Shown piece after piece: positions 19,624 to 27,980 of a DNA stretch of 64,000 nt. The position numbers and the translations under genes are program-made. Under the pieces are notes generated by a model. It had not been told where the DNA came from. It saw nothing but the letters and a program-made list of their open reading frames with translations, and searched no databases. Source of the stretch: Melioribacteraceae bacterium (GTDB lineage: Bacteria; Bacteroidota; Ignavibacteria; Ignavibacteriales; Melioribacteraceae); contig JAIOZI010000009.1 of assembly GCA_021740785.1 (NCBI GenBank), forward strand, positions 37,575 to 101,574, read 5' to 3'. The stretch's first letter is position 1, and each line of letters begins with the position of its first letter.

Positions 19624-20802
19624 ATGATGAAAGAAGCGTACATAGTAGCCGGTTACAGATCGGCTGTAGGGAAAGCGAAGAGAGGCGGATTTCGTTTTTA
19701 CAGACCGGATGATCTTGCAGCGGATGTTATCAGGCATTTATTAAAACAAGTTCCTCAATTGGATCCTCACAGAGTTGATGATTTAATTGTTGGTAACGCT
19801 GTTCCCGAGGCGGAGCAGGGACTACAAATCGGAAGGATGATTGCGCTGCAGTGTCTCCCGCAGGAAGTTCCCGGATCAACTGTTAACAGGTATTGTGCAT
19901 CCGGAGTTGATACAATCGCTACAGCCATTGCACGGATCCGCTCAGGAATGGCGGAATGTATAATCGCAGGCGGCACCGAGTCAATGTCTATGGTTCCCGT
20001 AACAGGGTGGAAATTAACACCAAATTATAAGATTGCAGCCGAGCACCCGGAATATTATTTGAGCATGGGATTAACCGCTGAAGAAATTGCAAGGGATTAC
20101 AAAATATCGAGAGAAGACGCTGATGAATTTTCATACAACTCTCATATGAAAGCTCTAAATGCAATAAAGAACGGGTATTTCAAAGATCAAATAGTACCGG
20201 TTGAAGTTGAGGAAACGTACCTTGAAAACGGCAAAAGAAAAACAAGAACTTTTACAGTCGATACCGATGAAGGTCCGCGCGCCGATACATCTTTGGAAGC
20301 GCTGGCGAAACTTAAACCTGTGTTTGCTGCTAACGGAACAGTAACGGCGGGAAATTCATCGCAGACTTCGGACGGCGCCGCATTTGTTCTTGTAATGTCT
20401 GAAGAAATGGTGAAGGAATTAAATCTCGAACCGCAGGCAAGATTGGTTTCGTTTGCATTAGCCGGAGTTGATCCGAGAGTGATGGGTATCGGTCCGGTTG
20501 AAGCAGTTCCCAAATCTCTAAAAAAAGCAGGGATGAAACTAGAAGACCTGGACTTGATTGAATTGAATGAAGCATTCGCAGCCCAATCGCTGGCTGTAAT
20601 CCGGGAACTTGGAATCAATCAGGAAGTGCTGAATGTAAACGGCGGTGCAATTGCACTCGGTCATCCGCTTGGTTGTTCAGGCGCAAAATTGACTGTCCAA
20701 ATAATTAACGAACTGAGAAGAAGAAACAAGAAACACGGTATGGTAACAGCTTGTGTAGGCGGCGGACAGGGAGTAGCCGCTGTTTTTGAACTATTGAATT
20801 AA
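19624..20802 (+). CDS. fadA: Acetyl-CoA C-acyltransferase (3-ketoacyl-CoA thiolase)
   Basis: A 392-residue thiolase, normal length for the family. The nucleophile C91 lies in VNRYCASG. The C-terminal active-site pieces are NEAFAAQSLAV, GGAIALGHPLGCSGAK and the final CVGGGQG. It cleaves 3-ketoacyl-CoA to acetyl-CoA and a shortened acyl-CoA. A 59-bp gap separates it from the hydroxyacyl-CoA dehydrogenase gene and 39 bp separate it from the acyl-CoA dehydrogenase, so all sit in one operon. Two ATG codons are adjacent (19624 and 19627), and no clear ribosome site decides between them. The degradative rather than biosynthetic role rests on the operon context. Confidence 0.92.
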   Translation: MMKEAYIVAGYRSAVGKAKRGGFRFYRPDDLAADVIRHLLKQVPQLDPHRVDDLIVGNAVPEAEQGLQIGRMIALQCLPQEVPGSTVNRYCASGVDTIATAIARIRSGMAECIIAGGTESMSMVPVTGWKLTPNYKIAAEHPEYYLSMGLTAEEIARDYKISREDADEFSYNSHMKALNAIKNGYFKDQIVPVEVEETYLENGKRKTRTFTVDTDEGPRADTSLEALAKLKPVFAANGTVTAGNSSQTSDGAAFVLVMSEEMVKELNLEPQARLVSFALAGVDPRVMGIGPVEAVPKSLKKAGMKLEDLDLIELNEAFAAQSLAVIRELGINQEVLNVNGGAIALGHPLGCSGAKLTVQIINELRRRNKKHGMVTACVGGGQGVAAVFELLN

Positions 20803-20841
20803 TCAGAGAAGAATTTAAAACTGATAAAAGGTGAAGAAATT

Positions 20842-22635
20842 ATGGCTGAAGAAACAACAAAAAAGAAAGTATTGAAAGGGGGAGAATTTCTTACAAAGGA
20901 AACTGATCCCCAATCAATTTTTATTCCTGAAGATATTAACGAGGAGCAAAAGTTAATGTCTCAGGCGGCTGATGAATTTGTTGAAAAGGAAATTACCCCC
21001 AAGCTTGACGCAATCGATCATCAAGAGGAAGGATTAACAGAAAGTCTATTAGAAAAAGCCGGCGAACTTGGACTGCTTGGAACCGCGGTTCCCGAAGAAT
21101 TCGGCGGTTTGGGTGAAGATTTTAACACCAACACTTTTATTGCTATGGCAATGGGTGCAAGTCATTCGTTCGGGGTTTCATTCGCAGCTCACACGGGTAT
21201 CGGAACTTTGCCCATTCTATATTACGGAACGGAAGATCAAAAGAAGAAATATCTTCCGAAGTTTGCATCGGGCGAGTGGAAATCTGCTTACTGTTTAACA
21301 GAGCCTACATCTGGTTCAGATGCGTTATCCGCTAAAACTACAGCGGTATTGACTGATGATGGAAGTCATTACATCCTTAACGGACAGAAGATGTGGATAA
21401 CGAACGGCGGGTTTGCAGATGTGTTAATCACTTTTGCGCAGGTTGACGGTGATAAATTCACCTGCTTTATTATTGATACGAGTTCCGAAGGATTTACCCG
21501 CGGCAAAGAAGAGGATAAAATGGGAATAAAAGGATCTTCAACACGAGCCCTCTTCCTTGAAAATGTAAAAGTACCCAAGGAGAATGTTTTAGGTGAAATA
21601 GGGAAAGGTCATTATGTTGCTTTTAATATCCTTAACATCGGCAGGTTTAAATTATGTGCAATGACAACCGGCGGTGCGAAGAAGTTTATCTCGGAAGCAA
21701 TTAACTATGCAAATGAACGTAAACAATTCGGGAAGCCGATTTCAAGTTTCGGTGCAATAAAACATAAGTTAGCCGAACAGGCTGTGCGAGTTTTTGTTTC
21801 GGAATCCGCAACGTTAAGAACCAGCGGGTTGATTAACAACCAGGTTAAAGAACTTCAGGAAGATGGACTGCCATACAGCGAAGCCGTTGTAAAATCTGCG
21901 GAAGAATATGCAATAGAATCTGCTATGTTGAAAGTATTCGGATCCGAAATGCTGGATTATGTTGTTGATGAAGCTGTTCAGATTTTCGGTGGATATGGGT
22001 ATTCCGAAGAATATCCCGCTGCGCGCGCTTACCGTGATTCCAGGATCAACAGAATTTTCGAAGGGACAAATGAAATTAATCGTCTATTGACCGTTGACAT
22101 GTTGGTTAAACGATCGATGAAAGGAAGATTGGATTTAATGGGTCCCGCTATGGCTATTCAAAAAGACTTGATGTCAATTCCGGATTTCGGTGAAAAACCG
22201 GGGGGACTGCTGGTTAAGGAACTGGAAGCAATTAAGAATGCTAAGAAAGCAATATTAATGATTGCCGGATCGGCTGTTCAAAAGTTCATGCAGAAATTGG
22301 CTAATGAGCAGGAAATTATTATGAATGTTACCGATATGCTGATAGAGGTGTTTACATCTGAATCGGCAATATTAAGAACATTGAAACTTGCCGCTGTAAA
22401 AAGTGAAGCAGAACTACAGCCATACGTTAATATGACCCAGGTTTACGTCAGCGATTCAATGGAAAGAATTAATGTTTACGGCAAGCATGCAATTACTTCA
22501 TTTGCAGAAGCCGATGAATTGAAAATGTTAATGCTGGGCATGAAACGTTATACCAAGTTAGAGCCCGTTAACACTAAAGAATTAAGAAGAAATATTGCCG
22601 ACAAGTTGATAGAAACCGGCAAATATTGTTTCTGA
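20842..22635 (+). CDS. fadE: Acyl-CoA dehydrogenase (very-long-chain type, with C-terminal extension)
   Basis: A 597-residue FAD enzyme for the first oxidation of acyl-CoA. It is longer than the usual 380-residue family because of a C-terminal helical extension after about residue 430, as in VLCAD/ACAD9 and Bacillus FadE. Signatures are CLTEPTSGSDA, WITNGGFAD, IQ/GGYGYSEEYP and RIFEGTNEINR, with catalytic base E407. It passes electrons to an electron-transfer flavoprotein, which is not encoded in the window. It is the last of the tightly packed fad genes; a terminator-like hairpin follows at 22661-22703. Confidence 0.92.
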   Translation: MAEETTKKKVLKGGEFLTKETDPQSIFIPEDINEEQKLMSQAADEFVEKEITPKLDAIDHQEEGLTESLLEKAGELGLLGTAVPEEFGGLGEDFNTNTFIAMAMGASHSFGVSFAAHTGIGTLPILYYGTEDQKKKYLPKFASGEWKSAYCLTEPTSGSDALSAKTTAVLTDDGSHYILNGQKMWITNGGFADVLITFAQVDGDKFTCFIIDTSSEGFTRGKEEDKMGIKGSSTRALFLENVKVPKENVLGEIGKGHYVAFNILNIGRFKLCAMTTGGAKKFISEAINYANERKQFGKPISSFGAIKHKLAEQAVRVFVSESATLRTSGLINNQVKELQEDGLPYSEAVVKSAEEYAIESAMLKVFGSEMLDYVVDEAVQIFGGYGYSEEYPAARAYRDSRINRIFEGTNEINRLLTVDMLVKRSMKGRLDLMGPAMAIQKDLMSIPDFGEKPGGLLVKELEAIKNAKKAILMIAGSAVQKFMQKLANEQEIIMNVTDMLIEVFTSESAILRTLKLAAVKSEAELQPYVNMTQVYVSDSMERINVYGKHAITSFAEADELKMLMLGMKRYTKLEPVNTKELRRNIADKLIETGKYCF

Positions 22636-22660
22636 TTTTTATTTGGGTCAAGCCGTAATT

Positions 22661-22703
22661 CCGCCGGAATTTCTTTTAGTTTAATGAGAAACCGGCGGTT
22701 TTA
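22661..22703 (+). terminator. Probable rho-independent terminator after fadE
   Basis: The stem CCGCCGG (22661-22667) pairs with CCGGCGG (22692-22698). An inner TTTCT/AGAAA pairing extends it across a two-base bulge, and a short T run follows. The loop is long, so read-through into the reductase gene is possible. Confidence 0.55.
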
Positions 22704-22764
22704 CTTTATATGAAAAGCTATATTTGCAATACAAAACGAATGTATAACAATATGTGGAAATAAT

Positions 22765-23652
22765 ATGTCGGATAATACATACGCAAAACCTATGCTTAAA
22801 GAAGGCTCGTTGGATGGTAAGGTAATATTAATAACCGGCGGCGGAACTGGATTGGGAAAAGCAATGGGAAGATACTTTGCAGAGCTTGGTGCTGACCTGG
22901 TTATTGCAAGCCGCAAACTTGATGTGCTGGAAAAAACCGCAGGTGAATTAGAAAATTCAACAGGTAAAAAAGTGTTGCCCGTACAATGTGATATTACAAA
23001 TTTTTCCGATGTTGAAAATCTGCAGCATGTGTCTATTGAAAAATTCGGCAAAGTTGATTCAGTAGTAAATAATGCGGCTGGAAATTTTATTAGTCCCACT
23101 GAAAGATTGTCGCACCGGGCATTCGATATAATTGTAAACATTGTTTTGAAAGGATCTTACTACACAACGTTGGCGTTCGGCAAACATTGGATTGCTAATA
23201 AACAAAAAGCAAGCCTGCTGAATATTGTAACAACCTATTCCTGGACCGGATCTGGTTATGTTGTACCTTCCGCCGTTGCAAAAGCGGGCGTTCTATCGCT
23301 TACACGTTCGCTTGCAGTTGAATGGGCAAAGTACGGCATTAGGTCTAATGCAATTGCGCCCGGGTTATTCCCGACGAAAGGAGCATGGGAAAGATTACTT
23401 CCCGGTGAACTAAAAGATAAATTCAAGCCCGAGAAAAAAGTCCCTCTGCAAAGAAGCGGAGAACACCAGGAGCTGGCAAACCTTGCTGCTTATCTAGTTT
23501 CTGATTTTTCATCATTTATTAACGGCGAAGTTGTAACAATTGACGGCGGCGAATGGTTAAAAGGTGCAGGGCAATTCAATATGCTCGAAGCTGTACCGGC
23601 TGAAATGTGGGACTCGATTGAACAGGCAATTAGAAATGTTAAAGGAAGTTAG
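22765..23652 (+). CDS. fadH: 2,4-dienoyl-CoA reductase (SDR type)
   Basis: A 295-residue short-chain dehydrogenase, needed to degrade fatty acids with even-position double bonds. The N-terminal cofactor motif is TGGGTGLGKAMG. It matches the mitochondrial DECR1/Bacillus FadH subgroup closely: NNAAGNFISPTERLS, TYSWTGSGYVVPS and SAVAKAGV. In this subgroup the usual YxxxK is replaced by a Y about 11 residues before a serine-lysine pair, and that pattern is present here. The C-terminal INGEVVTIDGGEWL is the standard SDR end. It lies behind the probable terminator of the fad operon with its own ATG and weak ribosome site. Cofactor preference (NADPH expected) is inferred. Confidence 0.85.
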   Translation: MSDNTYAKPMLKEGSLDGKVILITGGGTGLGKAMGRYFAELGADLVIASRKLDVLEKTAGELENSTGKKVLPVQCDITNFSDVENLQHVSIEKFGKVDSVVNNAAGNFISPTERLSHRAFDIIVNIVLKGSYYTTLAFGKHWIANKQKASLLNIVTTYSWTGSGYVVPSAVAKAGVLSLTRSLAVEWAKYGIRSNAIAPGLFPTKGAWERLLPGELKDKFKPEKKVPLQRSGEHQELANLAAYLVSDFSSFINGEVVTIDGGEWLKGAGQFNMLEAVPAEMWDSIEQAIRNVKGS

Positions 23653-23724
23653 CTTGTGAACAAATGCAAATTTTTGACAATGAAAAATTTACATCCGACT
23701 TTATTTTTACAAAAGGATTAATAC

Positions 23725-24186
23725 GTGAAACCGACTAAGGATAAAAGTTTATTTAAGCATACTTATGATGTTACTGTGAAATTTGAAGAAGTAGACATGC
23801 TTCACATCGTAAATAACGCGGTTTACTTTAATTATTTTGAGCAGGCAAGAATTAAATATGCACGTGATATGGGACTGCTTCCTAAAGGAGGAGTTGCATT
23901 GAACGGAACAGCTTTTTATATGGCTCGCAATGAAATCAATTATTTGAAAGTTGCAACCTTTGAAGATAATCTACGTGTTTATACGCGTGTATCATTTATA
24001 AAACATAGAAGCTTCGGATTTGAACACATAATTGAAAATGTTGATAATAAAAAAATTATTGCCGAGGGTTCCGGTGTTTTAGTACATGTAAATCCCATAA
24101 CAAAAGAATCCCTGCCATTACCTGAAGAATTCTATGCAAAAGTAAGTCAGTTCGAAAAAATAAAACCGGAATTGATAGAGGAATAA
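23725..24186 (+). CDS. Hotdog-fold acyl-CoA thioesterase (YbgC/FadM-like)
   Basis: A 153-residue single hotdog domain of the 4-hydroxybenzoyl-CoA thioesterase family. The catalytic segment is EEVDMLHIVNNAVYFNYFE, with the acidic residue just before the HVNN-like turn. The start is GTG 23725, supported by AAAGGA nine bases upstream. Its position after the beta-oxidation genes suggests hydrolysis of acyl-CoA intermediates that would otherwise stall the pathway and tie up CoA, as proposed for FadM of E. coli. The exact substrate cannot be read from sequence. Confidence 0.8.
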   Translation: MKPTKDKSLFKHTYDVTVKFEEVDMLHIVNNAVYFNYFEQARIKYARDMGLLPKGGVALNGTAFYMARNEINYLKVATFEDNLRVYTRVSFIKHRSFGFEHIIENVDNKKIIAEGSGVLVHVNPITKESLPLPEEFYAKVSQFEKIKPELIEE

Positions 24187-24618
24187 GGATTAACCGGTTA
24201 ACAAATCTCCACGAGTGATTTTCGTCATTAGAAACAGAAAAATTTGAGTTGAATGTAAATACGAAAACCCGGAAATATATATGAGTCGGAAAGTTTTCTG
24301 TTTTTTTTCATTACATATCAAAATTATTTTTTGTCACAATATAATGCCTTATTACTCTTTATTTATTAACTATTGCCAATTTTCTGCTTATTTTTTACCC
24401 ACTCGATAAGGAGAAGAGCCCCTTTTTTAAGAAGAAGGGTGAAAGGCAGAGAGCATAGCGCAGAGGGCAGAGAGCAAAGGCATAGAGAGGCTGGGTTAAA
24501 ATGTTTTTGAACCCCGGCTGGGGTTAAATGTGAATAGCCTTAGTCGATTCTGAAACAGATACCGAATTAAACCATTGAGACGAATTGAATGTTTACAATG
24601 TATTATAAAGGTAAATGA
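24187..24618. other. Intergenic region with palindromes and a purine-rich repeat
   Basis: No gene is seen in 432 bp. It holds a 12-bp palindrome TTAACCGGTTAA (24190-24201) just after the thioesterase stop. A purine-rich low-complexity stretch (24413-24490) is built on GGCAGAGAGCATAGCG-like words; its reverse complement reappears around 51340-51378. A hairpin AACCCC-GGCT-GGGGTT lies near 24510-24525. The pdxH promoter must lie at the right end. Confidence 0.5.
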
Positions 24619-25245
24619 ATGAGTGATATTAGAGATTTAAGAAGCGAATATATGGGAGAACCGCTTAATAAATCGGAGGTTGATCCCAATCCGGTTAATC
24701 AATTTAAGCGTTGGTTTGAGGAAGCAATTAGATCAAGTATAATTGAACCAACCGCTATGACATTAGCGACCGTAAGTGAAACCGGTCAGCCATCAGCTAG
24801 AATTGTATTGCTGAAAGGATTTAATGAAAAGGGTTTCACTTTTTTTACAAATTATGAAAGCAGAAAAGGAAAAGAACTGGCAGCAAATAAAAAGGCATCG
24901 CTTTTGTTTTTCTGGTCCGAATTACACAGGCAAATAAGAATTGAAGGTGAAGTTGAGAAACTGCCGGTTGATGAATCGGAGCAGTATTTTAACAGCAGGC
25001 CTGAAGCCAGCAGAATAAGTGCGATTGTTTCAGAACAGTCGAAAGTAATTCCCGGACGTAAATATTTAGAGAGATTAGTGCTCGAATTTGACAGGACAAA
25101 AATTGAACGTCCGCCAAATTGGGGCGGGTATCTGCTTAAACCCGTACAAATTGAATTTTGGCAGGGACGGGAGAATCGTCTTCACGATAGAATTTTGTAT
25201 AAATCCGTAAATAATAAATGGGAAATAAATCGTTTGGCACCGTAA
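24619..25245 (+). CDS. pdxH: Pyridoxamine 5'-phosphate oxidase
   Basis: A 208-residue FMN enzyme that oxidises pyridoxamine or pyridoxine 5'-phosphate to pyridoxal 5'-phosphate, the last step of B6 salvage. Family marks include the N-terminal RSEYMGEPL, the FMN-binding segments SARIVLLKGF and FFTNYESRKGKEL, the QIRIEG strand, and the C-terminal EFWQGRENRLHDR with the closing RLAP. Length is normal. It stands alone between two repeat-rich spacers, so no operon partner is visible. Confidence 0.95.
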   Translation: MSDIRDLRSEYMGEPLNKSEVDPNPVNQFKRWFEEAIRSSIIEPTAMTLATVSETGQPSARIVLLKGFNEKGFTFFTNYESRKGKELAANKKASLLFFWSELHRQIRIEGEVEKLPVDESEQYFNSRPEASRISAIVSEQSKVIPGRKYLERLVLEFDRTKIERPPNWGGYLLKPVQIEFWQGRENRLHDRILYKSVNNKWEINRLAP

Positions 25246-25784
25246 TGAATTTCGCGGATGTTTTAATTTACTCAAGTTGACCGCCTCTATGCCTTGGGCT
25301 AAAGAGGCTGTGTGAAAACTCAATGTCAAGTGAAAAACCGTGCGCCAAAGGCGGTATAAATTAAAACGGTTATGAATTTGTTGCGTTTTTGTTTTGTTTC
25401 ACACGGTTGAAAGAGTCTGTTGCATAAGTGTGAATAGCCCGTGGCTTCAGCCACGGGATGACAAAGTCTGAAAAATCACGGGACTTTAGTCCCATTAAAT
25501 GCGGGAAATGGGGCTAAAGCCCAATGAAATGTTGGTGATCTTAGTCCCCGACTTAAAAGTCGGGGCAATTTATCAGTTCTACAACAAACTCTGAAAACCG
25601 TGGGTTAATATTAATTTTTAATTTTCACACAGACTCTAAAGATCGGGGTAATTGCCACGCCCCTGCCGGTAGGTAAGTTTTAGGGCGTGGATAATTAAAT
25701 TACCCAATATTTTGAGGGGTTTAACACCGCCTTCATAAGCAGTCAACTTGAGTTAATTTAACTAATGATTGCACGAACGAAAAC
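25246..25784. other. Nested inverted-repeat block downstream of pdxH
   Basis: A 539-bp spacer without a gene. Three concentric inverted-repeat pairs are visible: 25270-25284 with 25739-25753, 25303-25320 with 25620-25637, and 25412-25427 with 25577-25592. Inside the innermost pair are four small GC-rich hairpins with different sequences (GTGGCTTCAGCCAC, GGGACTTTAGTCCC, GGGCTAAAGCCC, CCCCGACTTAAAAGTCGGGG). The layout suggests successive insertion of small elements into one another. Confidence 0.7.
25303..25637. mobile_element. MITE-like element B with a nested element
   Basis: The left end AGAGGCTGTGTGAAAACT is identical to that of element A at 13.4 kb. The right end AATTTTCACACAGACTCT pairs with it at 16 of 18 positions. 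It is 335 bp long. A second inverted pair inside (AGAGTCTGTTGCATAA at 25412, TTCTACAACAAACTCT at 25577; 13 of 16) looks like a related element inserted into it. No coding frame exists. Confidence 0.55.
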
Positions 25785-27347
25785 TTAGGTTACTTTTATG
25801 ATTAATAAAGTTAGATCATCAGACTGTTCAAATCCCGCGGTAAAATTTTTCACATCATTCAGTATTAATTCTTTTGCTTCATCGGCACTTTCATTTTTTA
25901 ATCCGCAGCAAATTTCTTCTAACTTTTCATCACTATATTCTTCTTCGGCAGAGTTCATTGCTTCAGTAACTCCATCGGTAAAAGTTATAATGTAATCGCC
26001 CGTTTGCAATTGAATTGTTTCCGATTCGTACGGCATCATTGTTTTTAACATTCCAAGTATCAATCCGCCTTTATCAAGTTTCCGAATTTCACCATTTCTA
26101 ATAAGAAGAGGCGGATTGTGACCGGCGTTTACATAGGTTAATTCCCGCTTGCTGTTTAAAGTTCCCCAGAAAAATGTTATGTATGTTCCCGAGACAGTAC
26201 TTTCTTCGACTAGGTCATTTAACAATCCGGTTGCTTCGTGAATCGGAAGGTTCAATTTACTAATTGATTTTAAGTATGCTTGTGAATTTGCGACGAGCAA
26301 TGATGCAGTAATACCTTTACCGCTCACATCTCCCATTGCAAAAATTGTTTCGTTATCAGCATTCTTTAACAGATCAAAATAATCTCCGCCTACTTGCTTT
26401 GCCGATTCGCTGTAAGCAGATATTTGATAACCTTCGGGCTGAAGAATTTCCCGGGGTAAAAGATTCTTCTGAATTATTCTGGCAGTCTCTAAGTCCCTTT
26501 CAATTGCCTGCTTTTCCAAAGCTTCTTTAAATAAAATTGAATTTTCGATTGAGATTATGGCAAGACTACCGACTGAGTTTATGTATTCAATATCATATTT
26601 AGAAAACTTTTCTTTATTCTTTTTTTCACCCAGCAGAATTAAACCCTTTGTTTCATTTTTAATCTGCATCGGAAGAGCCAGATGAAAACCTGCAGTGTAA
26701 ATCTCCGGGAAATTCCCTTCTGTAAATTTTTCTTCAGTTAATTTTTTATAATCGAATTCCGCAATCAGTTTCTTTGCTTCCACTTTATCTATACTAGATT
26801 CAAGAACATTTATATCTTTGTCAAAATAGTAAATAGCGAAATTGCTGACGAGAAATTGACCGACAATCGAAAATATAAGCAGCTTGCTTACATAATCCAA
26901 TTCAAGTATTCCGCTGAACTCCTTGCTCAATTCATATAACTGATTTAGCTGCTCAACTTTCGAATCCAAAATCTTTTTTGTATTGCTGCTTTGACTTTCG
27001 GAATTAATTATCAAATACAGAAGTTCTATGATAGTTATTATCAAATCGAATTTTTTGCCCAAACTCTTTTTGAGACTTGAGTTTATGATAAGAATCAATT
27101 TCACGGTGTCGGAAGAAATTGTATCGTAACCATCAAGTTTAATTTGATTGTTGTGTGCAGCAAATACTTTTTCAATGATTGACTTTAATTTTTCTGATGC
27201 AGAATAAACATTTGAGTTGAATATTAATGCAAAATCATCGCTTCCTGTTTCATGTGTAATTATATCAATAAATTCAGAAGCATGGGATTCCGCATCTTTA
27301 ATGTTCACATCTTTGTTTTCAATAATTGCTTTTAGTTTTTCATTCAT
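25785..27347 (-). CDS. SpoIIE/RsbU-type PP2C phosphatase with GAF-like domain
   Basis: A 520-residue cytoplasmic signalling phosphatase. The N-terminal 150 residues are helical and unassigned. Residues of about 150-285 look like a GAF domain. The rest is a SpoIIE-type PP2C domain with the linker RDLETARIIQKNLLP, the metal-binding aspartates in VGGDYFDLL and AMGDVSGKG, the segment YVNAGHNPPLLI, and the closing FTDGVTEA and QSDDLTLLI. Such enzymes dephosphorylate anti-sigma-factor antagonists in partner-switching pathways. No STAS or RsbW-like gene is nearby, so the target is elsewhere. It is not in an operon with the nqr genes, from which it is separated by 418 bp. Confidence 0.85.
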   Translation of the reverse strand: MNEKLKAIIENKDVNIKDAESHASEFIDIITHETGSDDFALIFNSNVYSASEKLKSIIEKVFAAHNNQIKLDGYDTISSDTVKLILIINSSLKKSLGKKFDLIITIIELLYLIINSESQSSNTKKILDSKVEQLNQLYELSKEFSGILELDYVSKLLIFSIVGQFLVSNFAIYYFDKDINVLESSIDKVEAKKLIAEFDYKKLTEEKFTEGNFPEIYTAGFHLALPMQIKNETKGLILLGEKKNKEKFSKYDIEYINSVGSLAIISIENSILFKEALEKQAIERDLETARIIQKNLLPREILQPEGYQISAYSESAKQVGGDYFDLLKNADNETIFAMGDVSGKGITASLLVANSQAYLKSISKLNLPIHEATGLLNDLVEESTVSGTYITFFWGTLNSKRELTYVNAGHNPPLLIRNGEIRKLDKGGLILGMLKTMMPYESETIQLQTGDYIITFTDGVTEAMNSAEEEYSDEKLEEICCGLKNESADEAKELILNDVKNFTAGFEQSDDLTLLIIKVT

Positions 27348-27765
27348 TGGAATATATCTCTTTGTTGAAATGTTGTCCTGTAAATTTTTACATGCGGTCT
27401 AAATTATTTGTTAAACCCGAACATCTTTCCGTTTAAATAGCAGTCACCGGAATCCAAAATCAAAACTTTGTTTCTTATATCGATGGCATCATTCAATAAT
27501 GACTTTAATATAATTGTGCTGATCTTTCCATCCTAATAGCGATCTAATTCTATTACACCAAGATAGTATCAATAATCCAGCTAAACAACAATTGAGTTAT
27601 TCAATTAGTTCATAGTAATACTCTCAATGATAATAATGAAAAGCTTGGAGGTACAAACGTGAGTTGTGTATTTCTAAAACTTAACCCGGATTATTCAGCG
27701 AGCAGGTTCTTTTTGATCTATAAACTTTTTAAAGTCGTTTCAGATGAAGCAGTACCGGGAAGAAA
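27348..27765. other. Intergenic region between phosphatase and nqrM
   Basis: A 418-bp spacer that should contain the phosphatase promoter (leftward). A copy of the AACCCGGATTATTC motif (27689-27702) matches, in reverse, those near 13670 and 47990. A GTG-initiated 48-codon frame at 27659-27805 has a good GGAGG eight bases upstream, but it runs antisense into nqrM and I do not call it a gene. No terminator is clear. Confidence 0.4.
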
Positions 27766-27969
27766 TTATTCCGGGTTGGATTTCAATACTTTGTCATCAA
27801 TATAATTTATTTTACTGCTGTAACAGCTATGGCTTCCTCCGTTCGAATCACAATTCCCGCCGCCGCAGCAGCTTGAACTTGTTTTTTTCCATTTAGCAAA
27901 ATGAAGCGCCAGCGCCATAAGTGAAAATGCCGCCACAAAAAATACCGCTACAATTATTACCTGTAACAT
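27766..27969 (-). CDS. nqrM: Probable Na+-NQR maturation factor NqrM
   Basis: A 67-residue protein with one N-terminal transmembrane helix (about 4-26), a basic KWKK stop-transfer, and a cytoplasmic Cys/Gly-rich tail SSSCCGGGNCDSNGG with C34, C35, C40 and C49. NqrM (DUF539) proteins have this size, one helix and a cysteine cluster, lie next to apbE behind nqrF, and are needed to install iron in NqrD/NqrE. Here it starts 11 bp after apbE ends. The assignment rests on architecture and position, because the cysteine spacing is not the textbook one. A generic small Cys-rich membrane protein is the alternative. Confidence 0.65.
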   Translation of the reverse strand: MLQVIIVAVFFVAAFSLMALALHFAKWKKTSSSCCGGGNCDSNGGSHSCYSSKINYIDDKVLKSNPE

Positions 27970-27980
27970 CTTATTCCTTT

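Noticed and set aside
27659..27805. 48-codon frame with GTG start and GGAGG
   Set aside because: It runs antisense into nqrM and through a dispersed repeat motif; the ribosome-site match alone is not enough.
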